Positions 22,899 to 35,581 of a stretch of 64,000 nt of DNA are shown piece after piece. The DNA is from Seiridium cupressi. Its lineage: Eukaryota > Ascomycota > Sordariomycetes > Amphisphaeriales > Sporocadaceae. The notes below the pieces were generated by a model. The model was not told the origin of the DNA and searched no databases. It saw only the letters and a list, made by a program, of their open reading frames with translations. The DNA is taken from contig JARVKI010000032.1 in the NCBI GenBank assembly GCA_036674765.1, positions 62,001-126,000 of the forward strand. The letters run 5' to 3'. The translations under genes were made by a program, and so were the position numbers. Numbering within the stretch: the stretch's first letter is position 1; the number at the start of each line of letters is the position of its first letter.

Positions 22899-24933
22899 TC
22901 ATACCCATATATTCAATTCTTCAAGATTGGCACCACTACCGCCGCTACTTTCGCTCGCTCCCTCGCTTGGTCCAGAGGTATCACTTCCGCCAATGGATAC
23001 GACATCCTGTTCATCCTCGTTCCTTTCGTTCTCATGGTCTTCCGCCATCATCTTGCCCAGTGCTTGCTGCTTCTCGTTTTCAATATCGTCATCGCCCTTA
23101 CCAGTCTCCCACATCCCTGCCAACTTACTCTTCACAACCTCAGATCTGGGCAGAGCATCAAACTCAAACGGCGCTGGCTTCGCGATCAAGAGCGGAGAAA
23201 AGTCGTCCCAGTGGACGTCGATCTCCGATCCATCCTCACGATGCTTCTTCCTGATATTGAAGGCCCAAGACATACCACCCATAGCGAGAAACAGGTCCTG
23301 CTCCACGACAGGCACGCCCTGACAGGTGCGACGCCCGAAACCGAACTGGGAGAAGCCGTTCAGGTTCGGGTGTTGCGTCAGGGGCCCCTTATAGGTGGGG
23401 TACTCTGCTTCGAGCCAGCGCGCGGGATTAAATGCCTCTGCGTCAGGGTAAGTGTGTTCATCACGAGTGATGCCCCTGTGTTGCGTGGTTGGTTAGCGCT
23501 GCCATGTCCCCTCGGACGTCCGTAGCTCGGCTGAGCGCGAACGTGGCGCGTGCTAGTGCCATTTTGACAACGGGAATATCGGATGACATCCTGGGTAGAG
23601 ATGTGAACCAATTGAGAAAAGAAATGCGCACTTACCATTCTAATGCATGAATTGTCGCACCTTTAGGGATGAAGTACCCGTTCCACACATCATCCGCCTC
23701 AGTCGCATGGGGGATGCCAGTCGGGACAGGCGGTCGCCAACGTATCACCTCTTTCACCACAGCTCTCAGCAAGGGCATCTTCTCACGTTGTTCCCAGGCA
23801 GGACACTCTCCGTGGCATACATCGTCGATCTCAGCCTGGAGCTTTCTCTGCCAGTCGGGATAGTGCAGCATAGCCAGTAGAAAACTTTGAATAGGAGACC
23901 CAATTGTCAAAGCACCAGCGATAGCCATTTGGCCAACAACGTAGGTAGCTTCGGCTTCCTGGCCCCATTTCGAGCCGTTAGGTTGCTTGGAAAGCCTGCT
24001 AATGAATGTCTTGACGAAGCTGGGTTGCGCATCGCCGATGTTGATGCGTTCGTGGACGTATCGAACGTTACTCTTGAATGCTGCTGCTTCCTCCTCGTGA
24101 CGGGCGAATTCCCTTTGCTTCCATGGCGACAAGAAATACGGCATATGTCGTAGCCAGGATATCACATTAGGTAGCGCACCGGCAGGCGAGATTGTCTCGA
24201 GCAGACCTAAGGTCGTTTTGCGCAGCACATTTGCCGGGTGCGTGCTGCCCCATGAAAGACGAGATACAGTGCGCGCAGTGAACTGTTCGATATACTCCCG
24301 GTATTGCGAAGGGTCCTGCGAGAGAAGGTATAGGAAGCGATCGCGTTCTTTGGTAGGATAGTCATGTAGCGAGGCGTTGGCAGAAGTGGACATCAATTGC
24401 TGGGCGAGTTTCCGTTGGCGTTTCCATGTTTCTATATGAGCGTTAGCAAATATTCTTGTGAATCATTCTGGTCCCCTTTGTCTAGGCAAATATAGAGCTA
24501 CATACCATTGCTACCATGTAGAGCAAGATACTCCCCTGCATATCTATTATTTGGGAGGTTTGGTATCATGGGGCGGTCGGAGTAGGTGGCTGCCCGTCTG
24601 GACAACAGCTCGTGTGCAATTTCTTCCGATGATATCCAGATATGGACGGATCCAAACATGTCTTGTTGGTATATCGGGCCAAATTCTTTGCTCCACTCGT
24701 AAAACTTCAGCCATGTTTTCTCCGCAGGCACGTCGTGGACTCGGCCGATTAGTGGTAGACCTTTCACAATGGTTAGAAGTGCTCATCCGTTAAATGGGGT
24801 TTGGAAGTTCACCTTTCGGCCCTGGTAGTCGACTGGCACCTCGGGATAACCTCTCTTTATTGCTCGACTTGTTCCTGACATACGTGGCAGAGAGCACCAA
24901 GGCAACAATTAATGCTGCCAGTAACAGCGCCAT
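22899..24933 (-). CDS. Cytochrome P450 monooxygenase with atypical I-helix and acidic tail
   Basis: Four exons: 24933-24813, 24760-24506, 24431-23636 and 23475-22899, giving 582 residues with phase kept at each junction. The intron sizes are 52, 74 and 160 bp. Residues 1-19 are a membrane anchor (MALLLAALIVALVLSATYV), followed by LPGPKGLPLIG. The K-helix is KEVIRW, the PERF-like region FNPARWLEAE and the haem loop FGFGRRTCQG. In the I-helix, where most P450s have (A/G)Gx(D/E)T, this protein reads IAGALTIGSP with leucine at the acid position. After the normal C-terminal fold there is an acidic Glu/Asp/Ser-rich extension of about 65 residues. It is convergent with the P450 pseudogene and near the MFS carrier, suggesting specialised metabolism. 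The substrate is unknown. Confidence 0.88.
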
Positions 24934-27554
24934 ACTGACACTATAGTGGCCCTCCTAGAGGCCCTTGCATGCAAGAGTTGTTCTCAATGGTTGACCCAGT
25001 CAAAGAAATATGAGCAAGAAGCAAGCAAGCTATGGATAAGAAAACAGAGGCCTAGAAAGAACTTTGGAAAATGAAATGGGCAAGTCTCATGGAGCGACGA
25101 CTTGACAAGGCAACCTACTTGGCACTTATAAGGAACATCAGTTGTTAGACCAGGGTCAACACTGTGGGAGATGCTACTACTGATCCCCGACTTTGATACT
25201 TAGTCGGAGCTATGGTCAACATTTCCTAGAGAATCTATCCTTGCCTTGAGAGTCCTAGACAAGGAGTACCTTCCGGGGTCAAGTGGAGGCATTATGATAG
25301 AGCGTCCACCCAAGTCTCCCATCCATGCTGTTGGTACCGAAAGATCTACCTTGATGTGCCCACTTTGATCATATCTAGGATGATACTAGACTGACGCCTT
25401 GTATGGATCTCTCGACCTTGCCGAGGAAAGGTAAAGCGCAGTGATGTACATGACCAAGCCTGATGCCTTGACGTACCCTGTAACTGTTTGTAAGGCTCCA
25501 TAAAGATCCATAGTCACGGCGGGCAACCCCTTATACCCACCCATCACGGACTTTTATGGCTTCAAACACTTGAACAGCACACCTGCAGGCATATAGTTGA
25601 CGAATGGGCCTGCACTGTGCAATGCGAGGGCCGATGGGCGGGTATGCTGACATGTACACGACTGGCGGCCTTCATCTCAGCGGATGCCGCGACTCACAGA
25701 CGAGGTTAGACCAACCACAACCAGTGTGTCGGGTATCTAGGGCCAACGTGAGATCTCCCATGCTGGGTACAAGTCATGGAGACCGTCCAAAATCCAGAAA
25801 GCTATCCGGACTTCATGCCACAACCATCAGATACTATTGGAGATTTGCACCGAGCGGTCAAGGGTGGACCACAGGCCGCTTTCCGACGCGCTCCAGGCGT
25901 AATTATCCAGTCTGATTTTTTCAGGATCTGGCCTCACACCTGTATCAGCGGAAGTTTTGAAGAAGTATCGAGCACAGGGATGGAGCTTCACCATTGGTTC
26001 CCACCCCTTTTTACAGTAGTCCATACTTTGGAACGCATGGATCATAGCTGCGAGCCGAGCACATAGAACCCCACAAGGAAGGGCACAGATATTCCATTTC
26101 GTCAGGATCAGATCAATCCGAATTCTTGAAACATCGGAAACAAGGCCAGCATTCAGGTCTTTGCAAGAATACCAACATTGTACAAGTCAGCCTACGAGCC
26201 CACGACGCTAAGGCAGCTTAACCCGAAGTTGTACCAGAATATGCAATATCGAATAGCGGTATGCAGGCCTCGCAATCTCCTCCAGCCCCGATGCGAATAG
26301 AAGAATGTCAACGGCTTTGGCAAGAGTATCTTTGGCTTGAGGCTGAGATGCTGGCAGCAAAGATCGGCATAAGGGCGCGAGTAGAGGTAAGCTGGCACCC
26401 AGTCTAGGCCGTAGACAGTGGTAGTCGTCTCGGGATTGTCGCTCGGATGAATTGTTTGCCACCCACACCAGTTGCTGAGCAAGCACAGAGGGCTTGTAAT
26501 AGTATACTGGCTATTCGTGCCAGTATGATCGCCCGTTCCTCATGGTGCATCTGGCGGGCGTATTTTGAGTTTGGTGCTATAGACGGAACGTGGCGTTTCT
26601 GGAATTTGTCTTGTCAGCCATACATCAGCTCAAGTAATGCGCATGCTATTCAGCGTAATCACACTCGTAGCGTTCTTTGTGACTAAACGGGGGAGGCTTC
26701 GAAGCACCAACGGTCGTCTTTTGGTTCAAGCTTTTCTTGTGCGCCTGTGAGGAGAAGCGTCCTACTTGATTGGCCACGGCAGCACAGGCACCAAAGATCC
26801 TGCCTGCTGTTTGATTAGCAGGTTTGAACATGTCAGATGTCAAACACCAGACAGACGCGCAATGGCAATACAGTGGAACCCTTGAGCCCACAAATATGAT
26901 TGACAGCTAAGCATCAGCTGGCCCCCTGCAACACCGAACTCTGCATACAACAGACAAGTGTCGGCGCTCCACATGAACATTCTGACATTTAATGCAAGAC
27001 ATCTCCAGCTGCAGGGAACGTCCTCTAGTTGGTGCTTTAAAACTGGGGGGTGGGGATTCACGATATCAAGTTCGTATTTATGTGGCATTGATGATCGGTT
27101 ATAGCTTGACCTGAGACGCCTGGTCAATCGCCACGTACGGTGCGATCTGACCGTCCTTCTAGCACCAACTAGCTCTACCGGGCCGACGAGTCTAGCAGCT
27201 CAGATCTACTGGAGAGTTGGCGGAGATGGTGCGGACGGCGTCATGGCACTTCCGCTGGTATCCCGGCGGACGACAAATCTGAAGTGTATGCTTAATGAGT
27301 GTGGCTTCTCCTAGGCATTTCACTGCAACTTGGTCCAGCGGCTCATCATACCAACCAGCTCTTCACTTGTTGCACGAAAGCTCTACAAAGGGTAGGGACA
27401 GGGGCGGAACCTCCCTGAGGCGCAATAATCATTTTCCTCCCCTTTTTCTTGTCTTCATTCCCTGTCCCGGTCATCTTATGAGCGCTTCAATTCCTAGGGA
27501 ATCTTCCTGAAGTCTCTCTCACATGGACGAACCAACTAATGGTCGTAGGCTGAA
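24934..27554. other. 2.6-kb gene-free stretch
   Basis: Between the P450 gene and the arginyl-tRNA synthetase. Overlapping short frames occur on both strands around 25.6-26.1 kb and 26.2-27.1 kb. None has a recognisable domain, a splice-consistent extension or a clear advantage over its antisense frame. No tRNA-like or inverted-repeat element was identified. Confidence 0.45.
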
Positions 27555-30014
27555 TCACATCCTACACATTGAGATTAGTAACAAGTCGCATATTATTGAA
27601 TGCCTTGGGAGAGCAGTCCCTACCTCTCAACGGGAGTTAGTCCAAGCAAACGCATGGCGTTGTTCAGCGTGATTCTGGCAGAATCATAAAGTGCCATACG
27701 AGCCTTCATCAATTCCGGCTCACTGCCTACGATTCGTAGATGGTCGTAACTGGCGCTCAGGGCATGGGTCATCTTGAACAGGTAGGTCCCAACGGTTGTG
27801 GGCTCCAATGTTCGGAGGGTGTTCTGCACAACGTCGGGCCACTGCGACAGTACACGCACCAGCTCGAGCGCATGCGGCTCCGTGAGCAATGAGAGGTCAG
27901 CCGTGGCCAACTCTGCTTCACTCAGGGAGACACGACGAGTGATGGAACACAACCGAGCGTGGGCATACTGGAGATACGGACCAGTGTCGCCCTCAAACGA
28001 AGTCATGGCGTTCATGTTGAATTCGTAGTTGTTGATTCTAGACAAGTCAGTTTCAGACCGGAGGAATTGGACATGAGATAAGTCTGCTCTTACCGCTTGC
28101 CCGTCATGTCTTGCACCATGACACTGCTGATACCCATGATGTCGGCTACGGCATCTGGGTTCTCGACCTGTGCATACTTCTCCTCATTCTTGCGCATGAC
28201 CGAGTGCATGTGTTCGCCCACATCACGCAGGATGTCGTTCAAGAACTTGACGGTCCCTTTTCGGGTACTCATACCAAGGACCATGCCAAAGTTGATATGC
28301 TGAACCTTGGCGGCTATGTCCTTGTGGCCCATGAGCTCGACGACCTTGAAGAATTGCTTGCAGTGCAGATCCTGTTGCGAGGCAATGACGTAGATCATCT
28401 GGTCGAAGTCGTATTTCTTGTGTCGATTCAGAAGCTCGCTAATGTCACGAGTGAGATAGAGTGCAGTACCGTCCCTCTTGCGGAGAATGGCCTTGCCAAG
28501 GTTCTTTCCGGGCTTGCCAGCTACATGCTTGGAAAAGTCGATGAGGAGAGCACCCTGATCTTCCTCAGTGAGTCCCATATCCGCCATCTTCTGAGCAGCC
28601 GCCTGCATATCCGCCTCGGGAACCTGGCTCTCGCCAGAGTACTCGTCGAAGCGGATGTTCAGGCGTGCGTATGTTTGCTTATACTTCTCGATCGAAAGTT
28701 CACGGAATCGCTTCCAAAGCGCAAGTGCGTCGGGTTCTCCGTCGCTCATCTGCTTGAAGTAGCGGCGAGCCTGCTCATCGGTACCCTCATCCAGCAGTTT
28801 CTTTGCCTCGTCCTCTTTGCCCTCGCTCTTGAGCTTGTCGGCCTCCTCCTTCTCTGCAGCAGTGTCCTGGTTGATCTTGACGTAGACATTGAACAGGTGG
28901 TTGATTGGGTCCTTTGTGAGCTCCTCCTCGCTGCCATACTTTTTAAAGCCCAATGCCAAAACACCGTATTGCTTGCCCCAATCTCCCAGGTAGTTGATGC
29001 GAATTACGTCCCATCCGGCAGCTTCGTAGAGGTTTGCGAGGAAACCACCAATGATTGTGCTTCGCAGGTGGCCGGCGTGGAAAGGCTTGGCAATATTGGG
29101 CGAGGAGAACTCGATGATGATGCGCTTCTTGCCCTTGGACGGATCGCTCTGGTCCTTCAGGCCAATCGCTTTGTTGGAACCGTATTCGGTTTTGTTGGAG
29201 AGAATCAGAGGAATGACGGTATTTGCGAGGGGCCCGGGCTTGAAGAAGAAAGGAAGGAAGTTTCCATTCTGGATTGGCTTGTGGACAAGAGGGGACTCGG
29301 GCCACTACAGTTGTGTCAGCAAGTCTACTTCCAGGCCAACGGCCAGTGCTGGAAGGCAAGGGGAGGGAGTCGGCCAACCTTTTCTAACCACTTTTTGCCC
29401 AACTCTTCGGGCTTGCCCTTGACCCGCAGTGCAGGTATGGCCAGCACCAGATCGCCCTTATCTAACGAGAGCGTCCATTGCAGGGCATTGTAGATCACCT
29501 TGGTGTCGACTTCGGTAATCTTGTGGAGAATGGAGGTGAGATGCGACCGATAGATGTCGATTGGGTTGATATCGGGGAAGCAGTTTGGGTATTTGTCTAG
29601 TGGGGGCAGGCTCAGGTCTTTGAGCTGCTTGGTCACGTTGTCGACCGAAGTGTCGGTTGCCATGTTTGCGCCGTCAATCGGTGCTGTCTGGCGGTGATTG
29701 CTCTGAAGTGTGATAGCAGAGGTTGAAAATGCGGCAGTTGAATTCAGGTACGGACGCCGATGCTCATGATGGTTCTGGTGTCGCCGATGGTGGGGTAATC
29801 GCTGAAGAAGAAAATGTTGGCGGGGTACAAATTGTAGGTGGGACGGCGACAGCTGCAGCGGCAATCGCACCGTCGATGGACTGGCGGCGGACGCGACTCG
29901 GGACGTGCAGGGCAAAGAACTGGTTGAAAATGTTGGCTGAATAGAAATTGCTGCAGATGCCTGCGCAGAACGAAGTGAAGAAAGCGAAACTGATCGGCTG
30001 GCCTGTGCCGTCAT
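27555..30014 (-). CDS. Arginyl-tRNA synthetase, probable dual mitochondrial/cytosolic enzyme
   Basis: Four coding exons: 30014-29379, 29304-28094, 28037-27624 and 27561-27555, 755 residues. The class I motif HAGH lies near residue 288 within SSPNIAKPFHAGH; the KMSKS equivalent is degenerate (GMSTRKGT), as is usual for this enzyme. A helical tRNA-binding domain with DTGPYLQYAHAR follows. The third intron (27623-27562) has a TACTAAT branch site; its 7-nt exon supplies only part of Arg, the final Met and the stop, restoring the PVERM ending. The codon at 30053 is TTG, so translation should start at 30014 (MTAQASRSVSLSSLRS), a basic, acid-free leader. A second ATG at 29663 (Met118, ATDTSVDN) would give a cytosolic enzyme of 638 residues. 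It charges tRNA-Arg with arginine using ATP. Confidence 0.95.
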
Positions 30015-31620
30015 GGAATCGGATATAGCATCGAGCTTATTCGTACTGAACAAAGCTCCTTGATCGCACCTTTGCCGTGACTCATCTGCTTCTTCAGAGA
30101 CTTCGTCGCGTCTTCCAGTCGCGGGTGACTTGAGTCTTACCTAACTTCGGCCTCAGCGCTGAAGCTCAATTAGCCCCGGCCCGGTATTTCTCCGCTGACA
30201 GTCCTGAGCGGAATTCACTTATAAAGTACAGTACGGTGCCGGCCATAATGACACATCATTATTCATTGTAAATTTTGAACTGTATTTGGGTCATGATTAT
30301 TGTAATGAATTTTTTGATCCCTGTAAGCAACTCGAGGATTTGACTGTATGCATCATATTCGGCGTCCGTGTCAGAAATACCTACGTCTAACCTAGTCACT
30401 GCCTGTCAAACTGGAAGGAATCCAGCAAGGCGTGACATGGGTACCAGCAAAGTACAGGTATATGGATCGCCCCTGAACGGTGCCTGTAGGAAGTACTCAT
30501 GCTAGAAGGCGCTCATATCGGATGAGAGACTTGCATAGATGACGCATATAATCAGTGATCAGACGGCCGCGGTAGTACACGGTGTTGGCTGCTTCAGAGT
30601 AGCCAACGGTCGCGTCTACAACTGTATTACAGCTATGCATGTAGGGAAGCACCGGTTCTTATTAATGAACATACTAAATGAAAAAGCTGACGTCAACAGA
30701 GAAAGACTCGTGGCCCCCTTTTGTTTTCTTTAACCACCTCATGTATCGCTGCATCGAGTTTCGGTCTCTACGCGAATTTGCCATAATGCACTCAAAAGTC
30801 TTATTCCTACTAGTATTTCTCACTGATGTATGTCTATCGTAATTGGCGATGATTTAGGACACCGTGTTGGAGCTGATGACCATTTTCCGTACTCGCCGAT
30901 GTATACTTGCACCAAGTCAGCTTCAAAATTATCTGAGCTGACCCCGACCCAGCTGGAATCTTAAGAGGTTACCTGCTCGCTGGTAGATTACAATCAGCAA
31001 GTCATGTGGCCTGATCGCCGAGTGATGCCATATCCATCTTCTGGGTAGTTGGTATTGCTTTCTGACAGCCTGATCAAAGTTCGACATATTTGGATGCGTC
31101 CAAAGACGACTGTCTCGCAATGCTCGACATGCTGTATGGCTGGCCAGATATCACAATATGGTCTGGTATGACCTGGGATCTGACGTTGAGGTGCTGTTGT
31201 GTAGAAACTCAAGCATACAATCATCACCATACTGTCCTTACGGAAGGCTGGCTCTGGCCGGGTGTTTTCGACAAGTGGTCCACAATAGGATGATAGGTTA
31301 TGTTGTATCGACATCGAACGCGAGTGGACGGCCTGGATGGGAAGTCTCACAAGACAATGGAGCCACACCACACCGAAACATTGATGTCTATCATCAATTA
31401 CGCACGGGTTGGGCAAAATCTCCGCCATAGGGTTCTCAGATATGCCTGTGGTACTCTCCGCCACCGTTGTATCACAGTACAGTAGTTGTGATATTGTCTA
31501 GAAATCCAACTCTTTAAAGCTTATTCTTGATTTCAAAATCCTGGGAGACCGTCTTCAATGTCTCTTAAGAAATATAATACCATGGGTCCTAAGCGTCATG
31601 GTTGTGGTCTTGATGATCAA
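30015..31620. other. Intergenic, 1.6 kb
   Basis: Upstream of the arginyl-tRNA synthetase and downstream of the ferric reductase. A 156-codon minus-strand frame at 30994-31464 opens only with GTG and has no motif, so it was not called. Nothing else was recognised. Confidence 0.45.
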
Positions 31621-33583
31621 TCAAAAGCAATACTCTTCCACGTGCAAATGAATCCCTTGAGCCCCGGTGCCTTTGTGGACAGCGCGCTCGTCACTGAGCT
31701 TGGCCACGCTTGTCCGTACATTGGCTACAAGTGAGGTACCACCACACACCACCACACCAGTCTCTCCACCTGTGGCTTCTACGGCAGTGCGAACGTAGCC
31801 TGCCACATCGGGCCGTGAAGCAAAGTGGTGAATGTGAGAGTCTGTACTCGTTTGAGAAAATCGCTTTCGAGCGAAAGAGGCGGTTTCGACATCAGCAGAA
31901 CAACATCCTCCTCTACTAGGCTTCTCCACCACCACTCCTGTACGTTCGGTAACACCGAGCTTCTTTTCGTGGCTGACCGTTGATGCCGATGCCGAGGACG
32001 AGAGCGAGGCTGCAACTGTCTCCAATTGTCCATTGCCTGTAACAGCGATATGAACTGACAACTCAATACCTCGCTCACTAGCTTTGGCGATGGCCTCGTG
32101 TAGCCGTTCGTGGTAGAAGCCAATCTCCTCGCCTTGACGTGCAGTTAGGAGAAAGTCAATTCTCTTTGTGCATAGTGTGGACTTGGACTGCAAGACACTC
32201 TCCAATATTGGTAATGTGAATGAGGCGCCGGTCGACGCCGAAATAAGCACTAATGTCTCGAATATGTCCCATCGAGGTGGTCGGCCATAAGGACCTGCAA
32301 CGAGCGCGGTAAGCGTCTGTTTCTTATCTGAGGCTTCAATATTCTTAGCAAATGAATGGAGTCGTTTCGAGAACCCAGAATGAGAGCGAATGACCAATTG
32401 GATGCTGTTGCAAATGCATGTCTCCGGCATCAGGTGAGGAGATGCAATAGTATAAGGATGTGCCTCAAAGGCGCCCACTCGCGGCAACCACAGATACAGA
32501 TGTTGACCTGCACTCCATTTGAAGTGAACATCTTTTATAGTGAGCACAGTGGTGGACTCTCCGATGGCATTGACTTGAGTCTGATGGCCAAACTTCTGTC
32601 CTCCTTTACAGCGCGATGGATTCGGGTTGAACTTGATATTTTGCCACAGAAGAAGCCCGGTTCGGAACACGCGGTCAAAGCACAGTGCTGCGATAGCGAA
32701 CCAGATGTTGTATTGTGCATAGGCCGGTACATGCACATATATGACCCACAAGAACATAATTGCGGCGATGATGTGCTGCACGACGAATATTTCGTAGGCC
32801 ATTGAGCGGAAGGGCTTGAGGGATGTGATAACCATCCACAACAGGATAGCCCATGCGCCCAAGCCATATCTGATGGAAGGCATCATTTCCAGCTCCAGTT
32901 CAAGGTAATCGTAGTATAGCCATTCGGTCCAAAAATGGAACCCATGTACTGTGGCAGTGAGGAACATGGTTCGGGCAACCCAACGATGTAGCCAATTGAG
33001 TCGTTCATAGCTTGTACCGGCGATCAACCCGATGATGCTTGTCTTGGCGGAGAGGAGGTAGAGGAAGGGAAGCTGCGTAACAGTCACCCAGGCATTCCGA
33101 TAACCGATGCGTTCCCAGAAGTAGGCGTCTTTGACTATGGCACCAGCCGTCATCATATAGATTATCACGGCCCAGTAGACGAGCAGGCAAATGACTCTTC
33201 CCATGGGCGGCGGTGTCATCCAAGTTAGGTAGATTGTAGGGACGTATAGCTGGGGATAACTGATCTCGCGGCCAACGGCAGTGAGTGTGGCCCATGTCTG
33301 GAGATACCAAGTCGTTGGTTTCGTGGGGTATTTGATCGAATTCGTTCGAGAGGTTCGTAGCCTGAGTATGGATTTAGCATGATTGAGGGGAGAAAGGCTC
33401 AAGGTATCCATACCTAATCCAATTTTGCCCGTAGTTCAGAAAGCGCACTATCAAAAGCAAGCCCATGACTCCTGCTATGAGATACCAGTATGTCCGAGCT
33501 AAAGACATGTTGACATCCTGGAACATGCCACTCGAGCTCATCGAGTCCATGCTCATATCCATTCCCATATCCATGTCGTCCAT
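31621..33583 (-). CDS. Ferric/cupric reductase transmembrane component with Met-rich N-terminus
   Basis: Exons 33583-33414 and 33361-31621, a 52-bp intron, 636 residues. The first 20 residues, MDDMDMGMDMSMDSMSSSGM, hold eight methionines and five aspartates; a membrane segment follows (about 32-49). The ferric reductase domain has the bis-haem histidine pairs H182/H196 and H253/H267, each with 13 residues between. The FAD-binding HPYTIASP motif and an NADPH-site GPYGRPP segment follow, and the C-terminal region has VVCGGTSLV. The enzyme moves electrons from cytosolic NADPH through FAD and two haems to reduce Fe(III) or Cu(II) outside the plasma membrane. A Cys-rich insertion (GGCCSADVE) sits in the NADPH domain. 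The divergent neighbour is a X325/BIM1-like copper protein, which favours a copper role (inference). Confidence 0.93.
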
Positions 33584-35581
33584 CTTGGCAAAGTACTGAT
33601 TGAAACCGCTGGTCTATTCGTGCTCGTCAGGAGTGACAGATGTGTCTTATTCGCTAACGATTATCCTGGAGCAGTAAAGCTCCACCAGGAAAGGCTGAAT
33701 GGCGTGAGATTCGAGTTGTGTCCAAGGCAGCTGGCTGCAATGGTCCCAAGGAAGGTTTCAATGCAGAGGAAGCGTTGGATTTTCTCGAGACCAAGAAGCA
33801 GACTCGCACCGGGGTCAAGCCTTATTCAAGAGAGATTTGCGTCCAGGTTTTGTGCTTAAGTAGCCTGTTGTTCTGTGGTGCAATGCGCCAGCAGTATAAG
33901 GTTCATGTCCCAAAGTTGGCAGTGAAGTGAGAGTGAACAAGCTCGCCTCCTTGACAAGATCCCAAGTCTAGGTTGCTCAGGGAGACAATATTTGGCTCTG
34001 ATACAACAAAGACTGCGTCGTGGCCGATGCGGTGCTACTGAGAGTTCGCACAGTCGGCTGGTTGGGATGAATAATCGAAACCTGCTCGCTGTCTAGGGTC
34101 CTAGAACTAGCAATCAAGTACTAATCTCAAGTATACCCAAGTGCTGACCATTCGTTATTGTCCTCGCCAATCTAGAATTGTATCAGTCCCTGTGGGGAAA
34201 GCGTGTGCAAACTGTGAGATTCAAATGGCTCAGCATTCAGAGTGCTCCCAGGACAATTCGTGGTAGTGGCGCCTTGAGCGCAACAAGAAACTCGCAATAT
34301 TAAACGGCTCAACGTTTCTCGGGCATTATTTCTGGAAGCTGGCTCGTTGGGTTGCATGCGAAGGTGTCGGCTCTAGTCTGTGAAAAGGCATTTTCCTTGA
34401 TCTGAGACCGTACCAACCCATTCCTTGATTAGCGGGAGGGCATTTGAGCATCTTTCTCACCTCTTACCGAGCGGCATCTCATGATAGTCTGGACCAGGCG
34501 GGTGCTCGTCGATCCTAGTCGCTTTTAGCTGCCGCTTCTCGCCAAGGGGCGTACGCCCAGACCTGCCTATAACTTGCTCAAACCACCTCAGTGAGAGGCC
34601 GCTATACTACTATTGGCTAATGCCTACCCCTCTACAAAGTGGTCCCTGCAGACCCTAAAACAAGCTCGCCTTCCTAAGTGGCTGGAGATCTCTAAGAGAC
34701 ATCGACCCGACCCTGTCTTTTATGTCGGCGTATATGCATAGGGACGGCTTGACCTGCCGCATCGACGGAGTATACCGCCAAGCCTCGAAATGTTCAAGAT
34801 ACTGCGGACCATCCGTCTATCGGCCTCTTTGCAGTTTGCAGTTCGCGTGCGACACAAGTCCTAGAACATGAGGTGCTTAGTTCCACAATGCAGTTCACGA
34901 GCGGGTGCATGTCTGGGCATACCAGCAACTTGAACCGAACTAGAGCCTTGGCAGGAAAGCTTAGATACGTCTGAAGCATCAGACTAACTAATGAGGGGTG
35001 CCACTGGTTTCACGGTGGGGGAGCAACCTTGGGGAAGTCGTTTCTTGGTTTTAAGCTTGTTTGTCTTTGTGGTGAAGAGACCGCGGATCTGAATAGCTGA
35101 GCATGTTTGATATCGAATACACCTCGAACTCATCTCAAACAAACTATGGGCAGCATGATCCTCGACCGTAATTCCAGCTGATCAGACACAGCCCGGGCTT
35201 GATCTGTCTGCAGCTTCTCCGACTAGGTATGTAGACATCAGGCTCATCACAACGAATGATCCTTGTTCAATTCTTGCTCAATGTTTCCACTAGGCCATGG
35301 ACTAGGGGTATGTACCCAACACGGTCGGTCATTCATTCCGAACACGGAAACTGGGGTCCTGCAGATAGCTTTCTTGAATTCTCCGAAGACTAGCTTCCCA
35401 GAGCTCAGCTAACATACATACATAGCTCTTGCTCTTCCCAATGCCGCTTGCCTTGCTCACTTCCCTCCAAAACTTCGAATCATCTTGCCATTGACTGTAA
35501 CTGGAACTACTCCATTCTCATCCAAGACTTTGAAAGCGACCCGGCTGTCTATCTCAACACAAAGCAGCACATCAACTCGCC
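33584..35581. other. 2-kb region between divergent reductase and X325/BIM1-like genes
   Basis: Probable shared or adjacent promoters. No gene was seen. I looked for the yeast Mac1 core TTTGCTC and found only near matches (for example TTGCTCA at about 34574 and 35275), so copper control cannot be claimed from sequence alone. Confidence 0.45.

Noticed and set aside
17704..24933. A complete secondary-metabolite gene cluster
   Set aside because: Only a transporter, one P450 and one dead P450 are present; there is no synthase, terpene cyclase or cluster regulator in the window.
25604..26066. Overlapping plus and minus frames in the gene-free stretch near 26 kb
   Set aside because: Neither strand shows a motif or splice-consistent extension; they cannot both be coding.
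28111..29493. 460-codon plus-strand frame opposite the arginyl-tRNA synthetase
   Set aside because: Antisense shadow of a highly conserved enzyme; no motif of its own.
30994..31464. 156-codon minus-strand frame
   Set aside because: Opens only with GTG, no recognisable domain, and the opposite strand is equally open over much of it.
33584..35581. Copper-response elements of Mac1 type
   Set aside because: Only near matches to TTTGCTC were seen; such short strings occur by chance in 2 kb.
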